64,000 nt of DNA from Camellia lanceoleosa (lineage: Eukaryota > Streptophyta > Magnoliopsida > Ericales > Theaceae), in assembly GCA_025200525.1 (NCBI GenBank), contig CM045761.1, positions 137,456,223 to 137,520,222 on the forward strand, given 5' to 3'. The translations under genes were made by a program, and so were the position numbers. The notes under the pieces were generated by a model that saw only the letters and a program-made list of their open reading frames with translations, was not told the DNA's origin and did no database searches. Positions 10,628 to 21,518 of this stretch are shown here, in pieces (position 1 is the stretch's first letter; the number at the start of each line of letters is the position of its first letter).

Positions 10628-13600
10628 TGTAGACACGCCCGTGGGCTTCATTCTACAGTTCGGACTCCCTTTTGTTGTTGCGGTTCTTAATCTGAACCAA
10701 AGAGTCCAATTCTGGCAAATCGTTTTGAGAAAAACAGATTTTGAAAAGAAGTGCCAAACATGGACTACTTTGCCAGATACAGAGTCGCTACCTAAATATT
10801 TTTTAAAATGGGAAATTTAGAAACCACGACTCGGTCAAGAATGCGTGTCGATCATTACAAAGTTGTCTTGGCTCGGGAGCTTAGATACGATCGGGAAGGT
10901 CGACTATGAGCACCTTCGCCGGTCCAGAACCGGCCTCTACTAACCGTGATATCCGTTTTTGAAAACGTTATGTGTCCTTATTCCAATTATTAACCTAGAA
11001 TTACTACGTTATACGCGCAGCAAACAAGTATAGACTAGATTGCCTAATTTGGAAATAAACATTGCATATCCGTTTGTTTTGAAAATACTTTGGAATTTGT
11101 TACTCGCAAGTAGGCTAAAACACGGATTTCAACGAGTTTTTCCAGCTCAAGCAATCCAACCTCCACCCACAGGCATTCAAACAGTTTATCTCATATAAGC
11201 ATTTAGCCACATAGTAATCATGCTGTTATGTTAACATTCACACGCATGCGATATGCTAAAGCATAAATACTTACATCGCACTCCGTGCCAAAACAAAAAC
11301 TAGTTAGTAATCATATGCATGATCCTAGTTCATGTTAGAGTGACTAATGCATCGTAAGCAAGGGTGTAATCTAGACAGGCTCGGCTATCCTAAGCATGGC
11401 ATGTGAAATGCAATCATTCGATGCACGTATTCAAGTTAGATTTGAGAATTCAATACAGTTTGTATGATGTACCGAGCCTGGTGCATGTAAACAAATGTAT
11501 GGATGCACGCATGCATAGCATAAGGTATGCTAATTTAAACGTGCCCTAATCTACCATCGTAAGCAGGTAAATAAAATGGAAGAAAGAAGTGGGGGTTGGA
11601 AGACATGCACACCACTCACCCACACTTATTACAAATTTGCCCACGCTCGGAGGGACCAAATAAATATTACAGTCCAAACAATAAATAAATAAATTATTAC
11701 AAAATTTCTAATTATCAAATTAAATCCAAAATATAACAAAAAAGAGAGGGGCCTCAGCCCTGCCTCGGGATGCGCGAATGATGCATGCTCGAATCCGACT
11801 CGCCCGAAAACCCGCATCATGACACTGCTGCCTCTGTTTTTACTGCCCTGTCTCTCCAAAAACTGCAAAAGTCCCAAAATACCTTCCTTGTATGCTGCTG
11901 CACACGATCGGCTGGAGGGAATGCCCACCGGCCACCTAAAATATCTACCAGCTGTCCATGAGGTTATCGGCCATGCACTGATGGCCGGTCGGCACTCTAT
12001 ATGCCGGTCGGTAGAAAATTCCTACAGAAGACAGTTTTGACAGCAACAGCAGATAGGTAGTGCATGACATGGATTTTTGAGCAAATGTAAGCATGGCTAT
12101 GCTCCCTATCATGTGTTAGACTCAAGAGAGCATGGCCCTCGACCCCCGGGCCATCAATCACGCATTTCAATGCATGATGGCCCAAAAGCCAAGTTAGCAA
12201 CTTTGATATCAAATGAAATGCAAGCACAAAACACATCAAGGGCCCCAACCTCTATTATGCTCGATCAAAAGGCAAGGGATGCATGCCAAATGCAACCTAA
12301 GCATGCGAGCTAAGTATGCAATATGATTATGCGAACAAGTATGCAAGGCATGACGCAATGTAACAACATAACATGCACAACGCATTATAACATGGCATAC
12401 ACAATGCAAGATGGGCTTACACCAACATGAGTGGACCTCAGCCACACTCACATCAGTGGCCATCAGATGAAAACAAGACACCTCGAGATGCGTGCATGCG
12501 TGCACGCAAACCGAGGATGGGCCCTCAAGCACCGAAATGCCACTCTAATGAGACATGGCAAAGACATGGAATATGATATGCGAACATGCAAAAATTTGTG
12601 GCAAAATGAGGGGGCAAAACAGCCCCGAATCATGGCGAAATGGAACCCGATGCATGAAACGATCCCGAAATGCGAAGATAAGTGCACGAAATGGCTTACA
12701 GCTATACAATACATGCATAATTTGAACATGACATGAAAATACAGAAGCAAGGAAGCCCTGAGACAAGAATTTTTACAGTACAAAACATGGCCAAACAGCA
12801 ATCACGAGTAGGGCTAAAATGGCATACAAAAATGGCTCCGCAAGGGAGGTCATGAAGCAAGTGGTAGATACAAAGCCCGAATGGAAAAAGACCCTTCTAC
12901 AACACTTATGAGGGACCAAAAATATGACTACTCACAGTAGATGACAAGCCCCAAAACAGTATAAAAATATGCTCAAAATGCAATGCAAGAAATAGGCCAA
13001 CAAGAGGCTATAACATGAGGTATACAAAGCATTCACCAAACAGCCAAAGACCCTTAATGAGATATTCCAAGAAGGGCAAAATATGGCCATTTTCAGTTCT
13101 GATTACGGCCTAAAAACAGAAGCAAGATGGGCCAACAAAGCATGCAAAAATGGGGGCCAAAGAGGGGTATAATGGTAAGTGCTACATGGAGGCCCCCAAA
13201 AGTGTTGATCCCTTCTACAATGTTGTAGAGAGGCTCAAAATATGCCAACTCACAGTTTATATCATGCTCAAAAACAGATCACACATAGGCTAGAAATATC
13301 ATGCAAGATTATGGTGTTTAAGAGGGTATTGAAGCAAGTACCAAATGGGAGGCTCAAACAGTGTTGAGCCCTTAAACAAACATGAAGAATGGCTCAAAAA
13401 AATGACCCTTTCAGTTAGGGTTGGAGCCCAAAACAGCAAGCAAATAGGCTATAAGAATGGTGCAAAAATGTGCTACAAAAGAGGGAAAATGGTCTTACCC
13501 TTGAAGATCACTTCTTTGCTACCTCTTGGACCAAGGAATGTTGCCTCCTAGCCTCTGAGAAGACCTCCAAGCTGCTGGAAATGGAAGTGGTGGTGTGGTG

Positions 13601-14640
13601 CTAGGTGGTGATGAAGAAATGGCCAAGGATTTGAGAGGTTTGGAACTTGGAAGTGTAGAGAGAGAGGGATCTTTTAGAGTGAGAAGCTCCCAAAACTTGC
13701 TTTTTTTGTTCTAACCTCTCTAATATGAGATATAAGGCTCTATATATATATATATCAAAATAAGAGCTTTTGGTCGAAATATCCCAATTGAAAATATCTC
13801 TGATACGTGTATAGCAATTTGGATGATAAATAGTCATCAAAAATCGAGTTCTGGCACTTTTGGCGTGACAATCTTTTGTGCTGGTCGGATAAATAGAGTG
13901 CCGATGGGTGGCTAATGAGGTCAAAAAGTTCCGGTGGATGTCCAGATTGAAGCCCCGGAAGTTAGTTTTCCAATGGCGCAAACCTTGCATTAAAATTCCT
14001 TCTGTGAAAAAAGTTATGCCCTTTTTGGTGAAGCCGCGCAGATTCGATCCAACCGGACTGATCCTCTACTTCAACCAACCATATCTCCCCCACCCGGACT
14101 TGAATTTGAGAGATTCTAGAGTCCAAAATGAAGCCCCGGAAGTCTTCTTTTCAAGGATTATGGCCTCATGGCTAAAATCCAAGTATGTAGATGAATAAGC
14201 TCAATTCAGCGAGGACTGCTCGACTCTCTTCTACCCGGATTCATGCCAAACCTCTTCTCCAACTTGTTTTCTCCCCTCTTCTCCTCTTCTCTTCAACTTC
14301 AAACCCCGAAGTAAGGTGTTTTGAAGGATTTTTCAAAGATTTCATCTCTCTTTCATTCATCTCCACTTTGTCCTTGCTCGATTTACCGAAAAGCGCACCA
14401 TTTACCGAAATGCGAGCGTCGGAACATCGTGGGAATTTTATTTCAAAAATGTTTTGAAAGAGAGGGTTTTAAGGTCTCAAAACCATCCAAAATAATTTTG
14501 GTTCAAAATGGGTTGTGAAGTTGAGATTTGCCTCTCTCCTTGCCGAAGAAACTGAACCTGTGCACTGCACACCTTTCTCCAACAAGTAAACCATCAGTAG
14601 TGCCCAAGTCTTAAGGGCGGTCAAAAATTGGGTGTCTACA
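10628..14640 (-). repeat. LTR1 (3' LTR in element orientation)
   Basis: A 4013-bp direct repeat with TGTAGACACG... at its left and ...GGGTGTCTACA at its right end. It aligns along its whole length with LTR2, with scattered substitutions and small indels, and more loosely with LTR3. The open frames within it recur in LTR2 only because the DNA is duplicated; none looks like a gene. The right end adjoins a polypurine tract on the minus strand, which makes it the 3' LTR. Confidence 0.9.
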
Positions 14641-14661
14641 GTTGCCCCTCTTTGACAGAAC
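14641..14661 (-). promoter_or_regulatory. Polypurine tract for plus-strand DNA synthesis
   Basis: Read on the minus strand, AAAGAGGGGCAAC lies directly before the start of LTR1 (TGTAGACACC). Such a G-rich purine tract primes second-strand synthesis in LTR retrotransposons, and this wording is common in Ogre-type elements. Confidence 0.75.
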
Positions 14662-14985
14662 TCGAAAGTCATAACAATGACGGGAGTGAGTGTCAAAGTC
14701 TAGAGACGACCCATTTTAGATAAGGCCGAAGACTTGGACAAACAAACAAAATATAGATAGATAAATGGTTGTGCCCGCAGGCTGCCTACGTATCCCTTTG
14801 CAAGGAATCAAACCAGCGTAGTTCGGGGGCAAGATACGAAGTGATGCACAATGCAAGTGCATAACTTATGATCATGCAAAGGATGCTGTGATGAAGTAAT
14901 TATGCAAAATAAATGCAACACTTTAAGCGAATGCTATGCAAGCAAGTAAACATAAACCAAACTACATCTCATGCAGAAAGGATGT
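14662..14985. other. Retroelement 3' untranslated region with a conserved Ogre-like motif
   Basis: Non-coding. At about 14783-14827 lies GCCTACGTATCCC followed by AATCAAACC and CGTAGTTCGGGG, a motif commonly met near the 3' end of Ogre/Tat elements. A second version is at about 17890-17937. Its short CTACG/CGTAG arms could pair. Confidence 0.5.
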
Positions 14986-15885
14986 ACGAGAATTAAGCAA
15001 TTCTCACGGCGCCTTACACGGAGAAGGCTAAAAGCGACTACCGAGAATACCCGGAGTCTCAAGCACAACATCTCTCAACGTATCGTACACAAGAGAGGAA
15101 AGAGTAACACTTCTCAGCGTAGTACACGCAAGAGAAGAAGGATAAAATTTCTCAGCGTAGTACACGCAAGAGAAGAAGGATAAAATTTCTCAGCGTAGTA
15201 CACGCGAGAGAAGAAGGATAAAATTTCTCAGCGTAGTACACGCAAGAGAAGAAAGATAAAATTTCTCAGCGTAGTAAACGCAAGAGAAGAAAGAAACGCA
15301 AAGAGAAACCTCATCAGCGTAGTACACACGAGAGAGGAAAGAGGAAAGCAAAAAGAAACCTCTCAGCGTAGTACATGCGAGAGAGGAAAGGGAAAAAATG
15401 AAAAGAAACCTCTCAGCGTAGTACACGCGAGAGAGGAAAGAGGAAAGCAAAAAGAAACCTCTCAGCGTAGTACACGCGAGAGAGGAAAGAGGAAAGCAAA
15501 AAGAAACCTCTCAACGTAGTACACGCGAGAGAGGAAAGAGGAAAGCAAAAAGAAACCTCTCAGCGTAGTACACGCGAGAGAGGAAAGAGGAAAGCAAAAA
15601 GAAACCTCTCAGCGTAGTACACGCGAGAGAGGAAAGAGGAAAGCAAAAAGAAACCTCTCAGCGTAGTACACGCGAGAGAGGAAAGAGGAAAGCAAAAAGA
15701 AACCTCTCAGCGTAGTACACGCGAGAGAGGAAAGAGGAAAGCAAAAAGAAACCTCTCAGCGTAGTACACGCGAGAGAGGAAAGAGAAAAAACAAAAGGAA
15801 ACCTCTCAGCGTAGTACACGCGAGAGAGGAAAGAGAAAACCAAAAAGAAACCTCTCAGCGTAGTACACGCGAGAGAGGAAGGAAA
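14986..15885. repeat. Tandem minisatellite, 38-bp then 49-bp units
   Basis: Every unit carries CTCAGCGTAGTACACGCGAG or a near copy. In the left part (about 15110-15300) the spacing is 38 bp; from about 15310 onward it is 49 bp, with added AGGAAAGCAAAAAGAAAC. There are roughly 18 units in all. Reversed, they read as repeating open frames, which reflects the repeat and not a gene. The array lies in the 3' untranslated part of the retroelement. Confidence 0.9.
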
Positions 15886-16090
15886 AACAATGCAAGTAAA
15901 AAGGCGCACAACAATGTGGGCGAAACATGCGCAACAACGCAAGTGAAATGAGTGCATAACAATGCAACTAGGATGTGCATCACAATGCAAATGAAGTGGG
16001 TGCATAACAATGCAATTGGAACATGCAGCATAATGCAAGTAGGATGAGTGTGTATACACATTCTGTGCACAATAATCAATGCATATTCGA
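15886..16090. repeat. Degenerate short tandem repeat
   Basis: About five loosely similar units built around AATGCAAGT(G)...(G)TGCATAACA, spaced roughly 35-40 bp, follow directly after the 49-bp array. Confidence 0.6.
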
Positions 16091-17580
16091 TGCAATCTCA
16101 ACAGTGTGTTTGAAATAAAATGTCAAATAAGGAAATACACGCCTTAACGAGACCAATTCAAACGCAACCTCCAATTTACCTCTCGGAGGAGTCACAATAG
16201 ATTCCAAAAGGATACAACTCGTGCATGCGAACCGACGATGAGCTACGCACCGGAGACATCAGTTGATACTTCCGCAGAAACATTCTGAGCTTGAGGTAGA
16301 GGCACACCCATACTTCGGAGTATTGACAAGGCTTGACGGGGTACATCCCACGGAATTTGCTGGAGGTGAAACACACTCAGATGCTTCGATTTTCCCTCTT
16401 TTCTTTTGCTTTGCAGTGTGGAACCTATATAACCCAGATAGATCTGATTTTCTTGTTAGCATGACTGAGTTGAACCCATGGTTTTTGAAAGAACAAATTC
16501 CTTTTTGCACCAATGTGGAGAATGGCACAAGACTCGAGCACACAACAAATCATTTTGAAATTGAGAAAATGAGTTCTCGGCCGGTATTGAGCCTACAAGC
16601 CCACACACAAAAAGACGACCCAACAAAGGAAAACAAAGGTAAACAACCTAAACACATCGAGAAACACTCGAAACCACTCAAAACAAGAATCGAGACAAAC
16701 AAAAACACACAACACTCAACTGTGTTACAAAGACAAGAGACCTTTCGATGCACAAGGAGCCAGTTTCTTCGGGTATTGTTTCCCACCCTTTCTCATTTGT
16801 GATTCTCACATCACTCTGGCACTCAGTCTCTGTTTTTCTGAAAAAGCCATTTTCTCACTTTTTTCTCTCAACGCACATCTCTCCATTATTTAATCTCTCA
16901 TTTTTTATCCCTCCCTCTGGGTGGTTGGTGGATAAACAAGAAGTTGTGGGCTTTTGCCCCTAGCATTCAGCTAGATTCTCTTTCTTCTGCTCACAACAGT
17001 GAGTTTCTCCCACAGAGGGGTCCCGCTACAATTGGGTGTATAGCGAATCTACGGCTGACATCGGTCGGGGAGTTTGAACATGGTTAGATCTGTCCAGATG
17101 ATGGAGTGGAATATCTTGCCCCATTCCAGTTCGTGCTTCGCACTTGGCTTGATACCTCGTTGCTTGGAGGATTTTAAGAGCTTTCAGCCCTTCTGTTGTT
17201 AACCTCAGTTGTGCCCTCTTCTGGCAGGTAGAGTGCCCTTTCTGGCAAGTATGGTGGCAACGGGGAAAAGACAGGACACCTGACTCAACTGTGCCCCTAG
17301 TTCATCATTTTGACCATTTTTTGTTTTTTGGCTTTCTACTAAAACAATTTTGACCAATGTGAGAGTTAGATTAGCATGCTTGTTCAATTTTTTATTTGAA
17401 ATCATGCAAGTCAGGCTATGAGCACTGAAAATTTTCCTTTTTTGGGTCCAAGAAATGGTCCGATTTTTGGAAAAGATGGAACAATTTTTGAGAAAATAGT
17501 CGACCTCAGTAAAAATTCTCAAAAACTATTTTGCAAACGGCCATTGCTCAACGAGCATGAAACCTACTCCTGAGATACGC
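16091..17580. other. Retroelement internal region without recognisable genes
   Basis: One plus-strand open stretch of 179 codons (16263-16802) exists but has no motif I recognise, low-complexity Lys/Thr/Gln content at its end and an antisense orientation to gag. It is best regarded as untranslated retroelement sequence. No RT or integrase residues were found on either strand. Confidence 0.5.
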
Positions 17581-17790
17581 AACCTCGGATCCAAAGGAAA
17601 ACTGCCCCGTGCTTGAAGAGAGCTGCATGGCAACGGAAAGTTGCCCCTTGTTTGAAATGACACCGCGGTGTTTTGAATGGCAACGAAGTTGCCTTGTTTT
17701 AATTTGGCGCCAAGACTTCTTGAATGGCAACCGGAAAGTTGCCCTTGTTTGGATAGCACCATGGCGCATTGTAGTCGATCCTCGAGTCTT
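17581..17790. repeat. Degenerate ~50-bp tandem repeat
   Basis: Three to four units with ATGGCAAC(C)GGAAAGTTGCCC followed by TTGTTTG (near 17627, 17681 and 17726, with a weaker one near 17590). GGCAAC/GTTGCC arms could form a small hairpin in each unit. Confidence 0.6.
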
Positions 17791-17973
17791 GAAACGCAAC
17801 CAAACTCTCGGATCGATGAAGATAAAACCGTAACCATCACATGGACACAATTGAATTTGAATTGTTTTACGGCTGGACTTCAGAATGAAGTTGCCTACGT
17901 ATCCCAAAGATGGGAATCAAGCCTTACGTAGTTCGGGGTTAAGGTACACTCGGTTATTTAACCTCTCATTTTT

Positions 17974-18184
17974 AGGCTCTAACTTTTGCCAAGGCGCCTA
18001 TTGCAGGTTTTCGACCTTGCGAGCTTTGTTCTTCTTTTCTTTTCATTTTCATTTCTTTTCTTCTTCTTCTTTTTTTGCATTTTTTGTATCTTTGCATTTG
18101 TTCTTTTTTTCTTTTTTCATTCTTTTTTTCGCTCTAACTTTTGCCTGGGTCGCCCTTCCGGGTTTTCGGCCCAGCGAGCCTCTC
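17974..18184. repeat. Direct repeat flanking a pyrimidine tract
   Basis: Two versions of GCTCTAACTTTTGCC ... GGTTTTCG(A/G)CC ... GCGAGC (about 17974-18024 and 18131-18181) stand either side of a 100-bp C/T-rich run with long T stretches. On the coding strand the latter is a purine-rich tract. Such sequences recur in Ogre-like 3' regions; the role is unknown. Confidence 0.6.
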
Positions 18185-18536
18185 AAAGGGTAAAAGTGTA
18201 ACAAGTCCATGCCAAATGGTTTTGAGATTGAAGCCCTCTGTATTCAGGAGAATGGCTGTTGTATTGATTTGCAGAAGGATCCACCTTTGGCTCTTCGAGC
18301 ACATCGGATATTTTTTGCCCCTAGTTCGAGGGGTGCTTCTGTTCTAAATTGCAAGCTTCTTCTGATGAGGTCTAACCTTCTTGATCTGACTTTGGTGCCT
18401 CTTGTTCGAGGGCTGCTTCAAATCTGGCCACACAGGCCTTACATTGTGGTCGGATTGAACATTCAATGCCAGTTCAAGGTTTGAAAGCAAAGAAATCGAG
18501 TCTCGAGGTGAGAGCGATCTAGGTGCACAATCTCAA
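18185..18536. other. Unassigned retroelement internal sequence
   Basis: A plus-strand open stretch of 91 codons (18209-18484) was seen but lacks family motifs and is antisense to gag. Nothing else can be supported. Confidence 0.4.
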
Positions 18537-18632
18537 GAGCGATTCCACACAGTCTTCGCAGATCGCATAAAACATTTTTTGAGTTTTAAGAAAGCGACAA
18601 ATCGCTCATGCGAAGATAGTGTGGAACGATCT
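18537..18632. repeat. Inverted repeat / stem-loop in the retroelement
   Basis: The left arm AGCGATTCCACACAGTCTTC is followed by GCAGATCGC, and the right arm reads GCGACAAATCGCTCATGCGA followed by AGATAGTGTGGAACGATC. The arms pair over about 27-30 bp with a few mismatches and a bulge, leaving a loop of about 27 bp. Confidence 0.7.
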
Positions 18633-19251
18633 GGATCGAACTGTGGTCCTTCTCGGTACTCACGACAAGCATGATTTCATTCATTAAGGGCTTAGCACGC
18701 CTTTCTTTCTCTCAAGTTGATCAATTTTTGCAAAACCCGAGGAATTCCTTCCTCTTTGTTTTTACCACAGTGTTCAAAAAGTTTTGAAAAACTTAGGTCA
18801 TTACAATGACTTCAAGGCACAGAAAAGGCAGGGTTCCCAGTCAAATACTACTATCTCATTCAGAATTTCTGGCACAACTGGCACACGGCAGAAGCAAACG
18901 CGAGAGAGTAAAAATCACTGTTGTTTCATTCAGATCTTCTGGTGTAACTGGCTCCAAGGCAGAAACAGACTCAAAAGAAACTGAAAAGACAAACACAAAA
19001 CAAAATGGTGATGCTCGAGGTAACACCCCCGGAATCACCCGACTCTAACAAAACAGGACTGACTCGATACAACAAGACAGACCCAACTGACTCAGTATGA
19101 AAGGACTGACTCAATACAAAAAGACAAGACTGACCCAATACCCAAGTCAGAAAGCAAAATTAACAGCATTTGTACATTGCTCAAAACAGTGCATGCCGTC
19201 CACCACATCTGAAGTAAACTGAACGCCGCCCGCAGGTGGTTCATCTCTTGA
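18633..19251. other. Unassigned sequence 3' of gag
   Basis: Contains a short degenerate repeat of ACTGACTCAATACAA (about 19050-19140). No pol homology was seen where protease and RT would normally follow gag. Confidence 0.5.
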
Positions 19252-20682
19252 TCACATCACATTATCCCCCAAGTTCACTGATCTAGCACCGATAGATTTT
19301 GCAGGACCTGGCGCGACGATGACCTTGTTATCAATCAGATCTTGTATTTCATGGCGAAGACGGTAACAACTATCAGTGTCGTGGCCGACTTGTTGATGGA
19401 AGGCACAGTACTTGGTCGGATCATGGGAGGGAGGGAGTTTATTTGGCAATGGCCGTAGCTCTAGGGGTTTCAGGTGCCCCTTTTTGATCAGGACCCTCAG
19501 GGCCGTTGACAGAGACATGTACAGTGGGGTAAACACCCTTTGGCCCTGAGGTGGGTATTTGGCCATTTGTGAGCTAGTTTCGGATGCACCGGTGAATGGG
19601 GTGGTCATTTTTTGTGTGGTGGTGGTGACCATGCCCATGTCTGAAGTTATAGCAGCTATGTCACCACTGGTGGTCGCATTCGAACTGTGGGTAAATGCCC
19701 TCCTAGGCTGCTCCTTCTCCTGGTCAACAAGGTCCTACTTCATAGCATCCTCGATCTGTACCCCTATCTCGTGTAGGTCCGCAAAGGTAGGAAAGGGTAA
19801 AACTATCCTCTTTTGCATAAGCATGGGTTGGAGGTTACGCACAACCATCCGTATCTGGTCTTTGTCAGAAGGCCTTGTAGTCATCATTGAGGCCTTTGAT
19901 CTCCATCTTGTCACGAACTCTGAGAAACCCTCCTTTAGTTCTTGGCGGGTGGCTTCGAGATCACGAGTTGTGACCTCGATCTGTGTGTTGTAGGAGTATT
20001 GAGCAATAAAGGCCTCAGCCAGCTCTTCGATTCCGTTTCACGAGTCCTTCAATTTTGCATGCAGTTAAGCTATCCGGACATGGTTCGGCCAAAGAGAGAC
20101 AACTTCTGAGCTGTGGTCAAACCCATTGGCTTCAAGATATCGGAAAACAGGTGAAGGTGCACCCTTGGGTCTCCAGAGCCGTCAAAGAGATCAATATGCG
20201 GCATTTTAAAGCGCTCGGCAAGAATAGCTAGATTCAATATACCGGTCCTCTAAATCCGGGATGGGGTTCACTCCATGTGCTCGTCTGAACAACTCCTCCA
20301 GTTTATTGACCTTAAGTGCAGTTGGGTCAACCTTAAATTCAAAGGGCGTGTCCACTGGATTAGCCGGTGCTTTGGACAACTGAGGTGGGATTAGCAGTGG
20401 GACTGGCCATGTCGGAACATCCGTACTTTCCTGGACGTGAGCTGCCTCTCTGGGTATTGGAACCATAGGTGGGGGCAGAGTTGGGTGCGAAGCAGACGCT
20501 CCGTCTTGTTGGGGTTGCTGTTGCTGCTGAAGCTTGGTGAGTAAGCCCGCTTGTTGAGCCAGAACCTCTGCTTGGTGGGTGGTAAACTCTGCCCGACGAG
20601 CAGCATCCTGCTGTATGGCCTGCATGGCCTCTTGGAGTTGACGCACCTCCTCCTGCATATTAACTGAAAGCTGCGGATCCAA
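19252..20682 (-). pseudogene. Ogre/Tat-like gag, frameshifted
   Basis: The N-terminal part (20206-20682) has a Gln-rich helix (AMQAIQQDAARRAEF, then a Q-rich run), a Pro-rich linker and FEFKVDPTALKVNKLEELF. The middle is out of frame: FKMPHIDLFDGSGDPRVHLH and LKPMGLTTAQKLSLFGRTMSG precede a stop near 20070, then SYNTQIEVTTRDLEATRQEL and FVTRWRSKASMM in another frame. The C-terminal part (19252-19638) has FTPLYMSLSTALRVL, LPPSHDPTKYCAFHQQVGHD and CYRLRHEIQDLIDNKVI, a CCHC-like knuckle region typical of this lineage. Gag would form the particle and package RNA. At least one stop and frameshifts make this copy non-functional. Confidence 0.85.
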
Positions 20683-21496
20683 ACAGAGGTGATGTGACTG
20701 GTGACTAACGGATCGGATGTCTGCCTTGCCTTAGCGAAGGAACACTGGTTGCCTTTGAACTGAATTTCTGACCTAACAAAGTCTATCAGCACAAGTCCGA
20801 TGAACCTCGGGGATAGTGGAGCCTTCTGAAGCTATAGTTCCAGGACTACCTAGCAAAAGAGAAAACCGACAGCATCTTAGCTCAATTTCACTGGAACGGA
20901 TATAAGCATAGCAGAACGACTGTACTCATTACTGGTCACTGTTCCCCAAATCACTGCCCCAAAACTGAATCTGATACCCGCAGATATAACTGATTCTCAA
21001 AAACTGATACTGGTGCCCTCAGGCCTGATACCCAGACTTGCAAACTGGTATATGCACTCCCTGTAGAGATACACTTTCAAAGCACATAGCAAGTAAAGAG
21101 AGCCAAAACACCCCTATGTTGGGGTAGGGTTTCCCTGTCCTATTTTTGTCAGGAGCTAGGGTTTCACTACGCACGCAGCGGTTTCAAACAACCTAATATC
21201 GGGTAAGCAACCTGTCCTAGTTTGGAATGGTCACTATGGATTCCGAATATGCACTAGGTCGAATGGTCAAAAAGGGTGCCCCGGTAAAAACCGGGGTTTG
21301 TGTTCCCATACTGGCAGAGCTCATAACCGGTCAGCCTTATGGACATGCCTTGACAAGACAAGCCTCTGGCAAACCGCTCAGGAATAGTAGATGGCCAACA
21401 CGGTGTCGTAGGCGCACCAATGCACATGCAATGCAAAGAAACACATAAGTGTAGTCAAAACAGGATATCACAAGTTCGAGTCAAGCTCTCTAAAAT
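20683..21496. other. 5' untranslated leader of the retroelement
   Basis: Between the gag start and the primer-binding site, read on the minus strand. No coding potential was recognised; short open stretches (for example 21227-21448 plus) lack motifs. Confidence 0.55.
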
Positions 21497-21518
21497 CCCC
21501 AACAGAGTCGCCAGAAAC
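21497..21518 (-). promoter_or_regulatory. Primer-binding site
   Basis: On the minus strand, directly after LTR2 (...GTCTACA), the sequence reads GTTTC then TGGCGACTCTGTTGGGGA. A TGG-initial stretch a few bases past the 5' LTR is the expected complement of a tRNA 3' end. TGGCGACTC-type sites are usual in Ogre-like elements; I do not assign the tRNA. Confidence 0.75.

Noticed and set aside
11629..12801. Open frames of 70-112 codons that recur at 22532-23704
   Set aside because: They lie in the LTRs and match only because the LTRs are copies. They overlap on both strands, lack family motifs, and many are disrupted in LTR3.
14986..15885. CRISPR-like array of regular repeats
   Set aside because: Repeats are contiguous with no unique spacers, and the context is a plant retroelement.
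15190..16101. Repetitive minus-strand frames rich in 'SLACTTLRGFFLLSSFLSRVYYAE'-like text
   Set aside because: Pure translation of the 38/49-bp minisatellite in a retroelement untranslated region.
16263..16802. 179-codon plus-strand frame in the retroelement
   Set aside because: Antisense to gag, no recognised motif, low-complexity end; not enough to call a gene.
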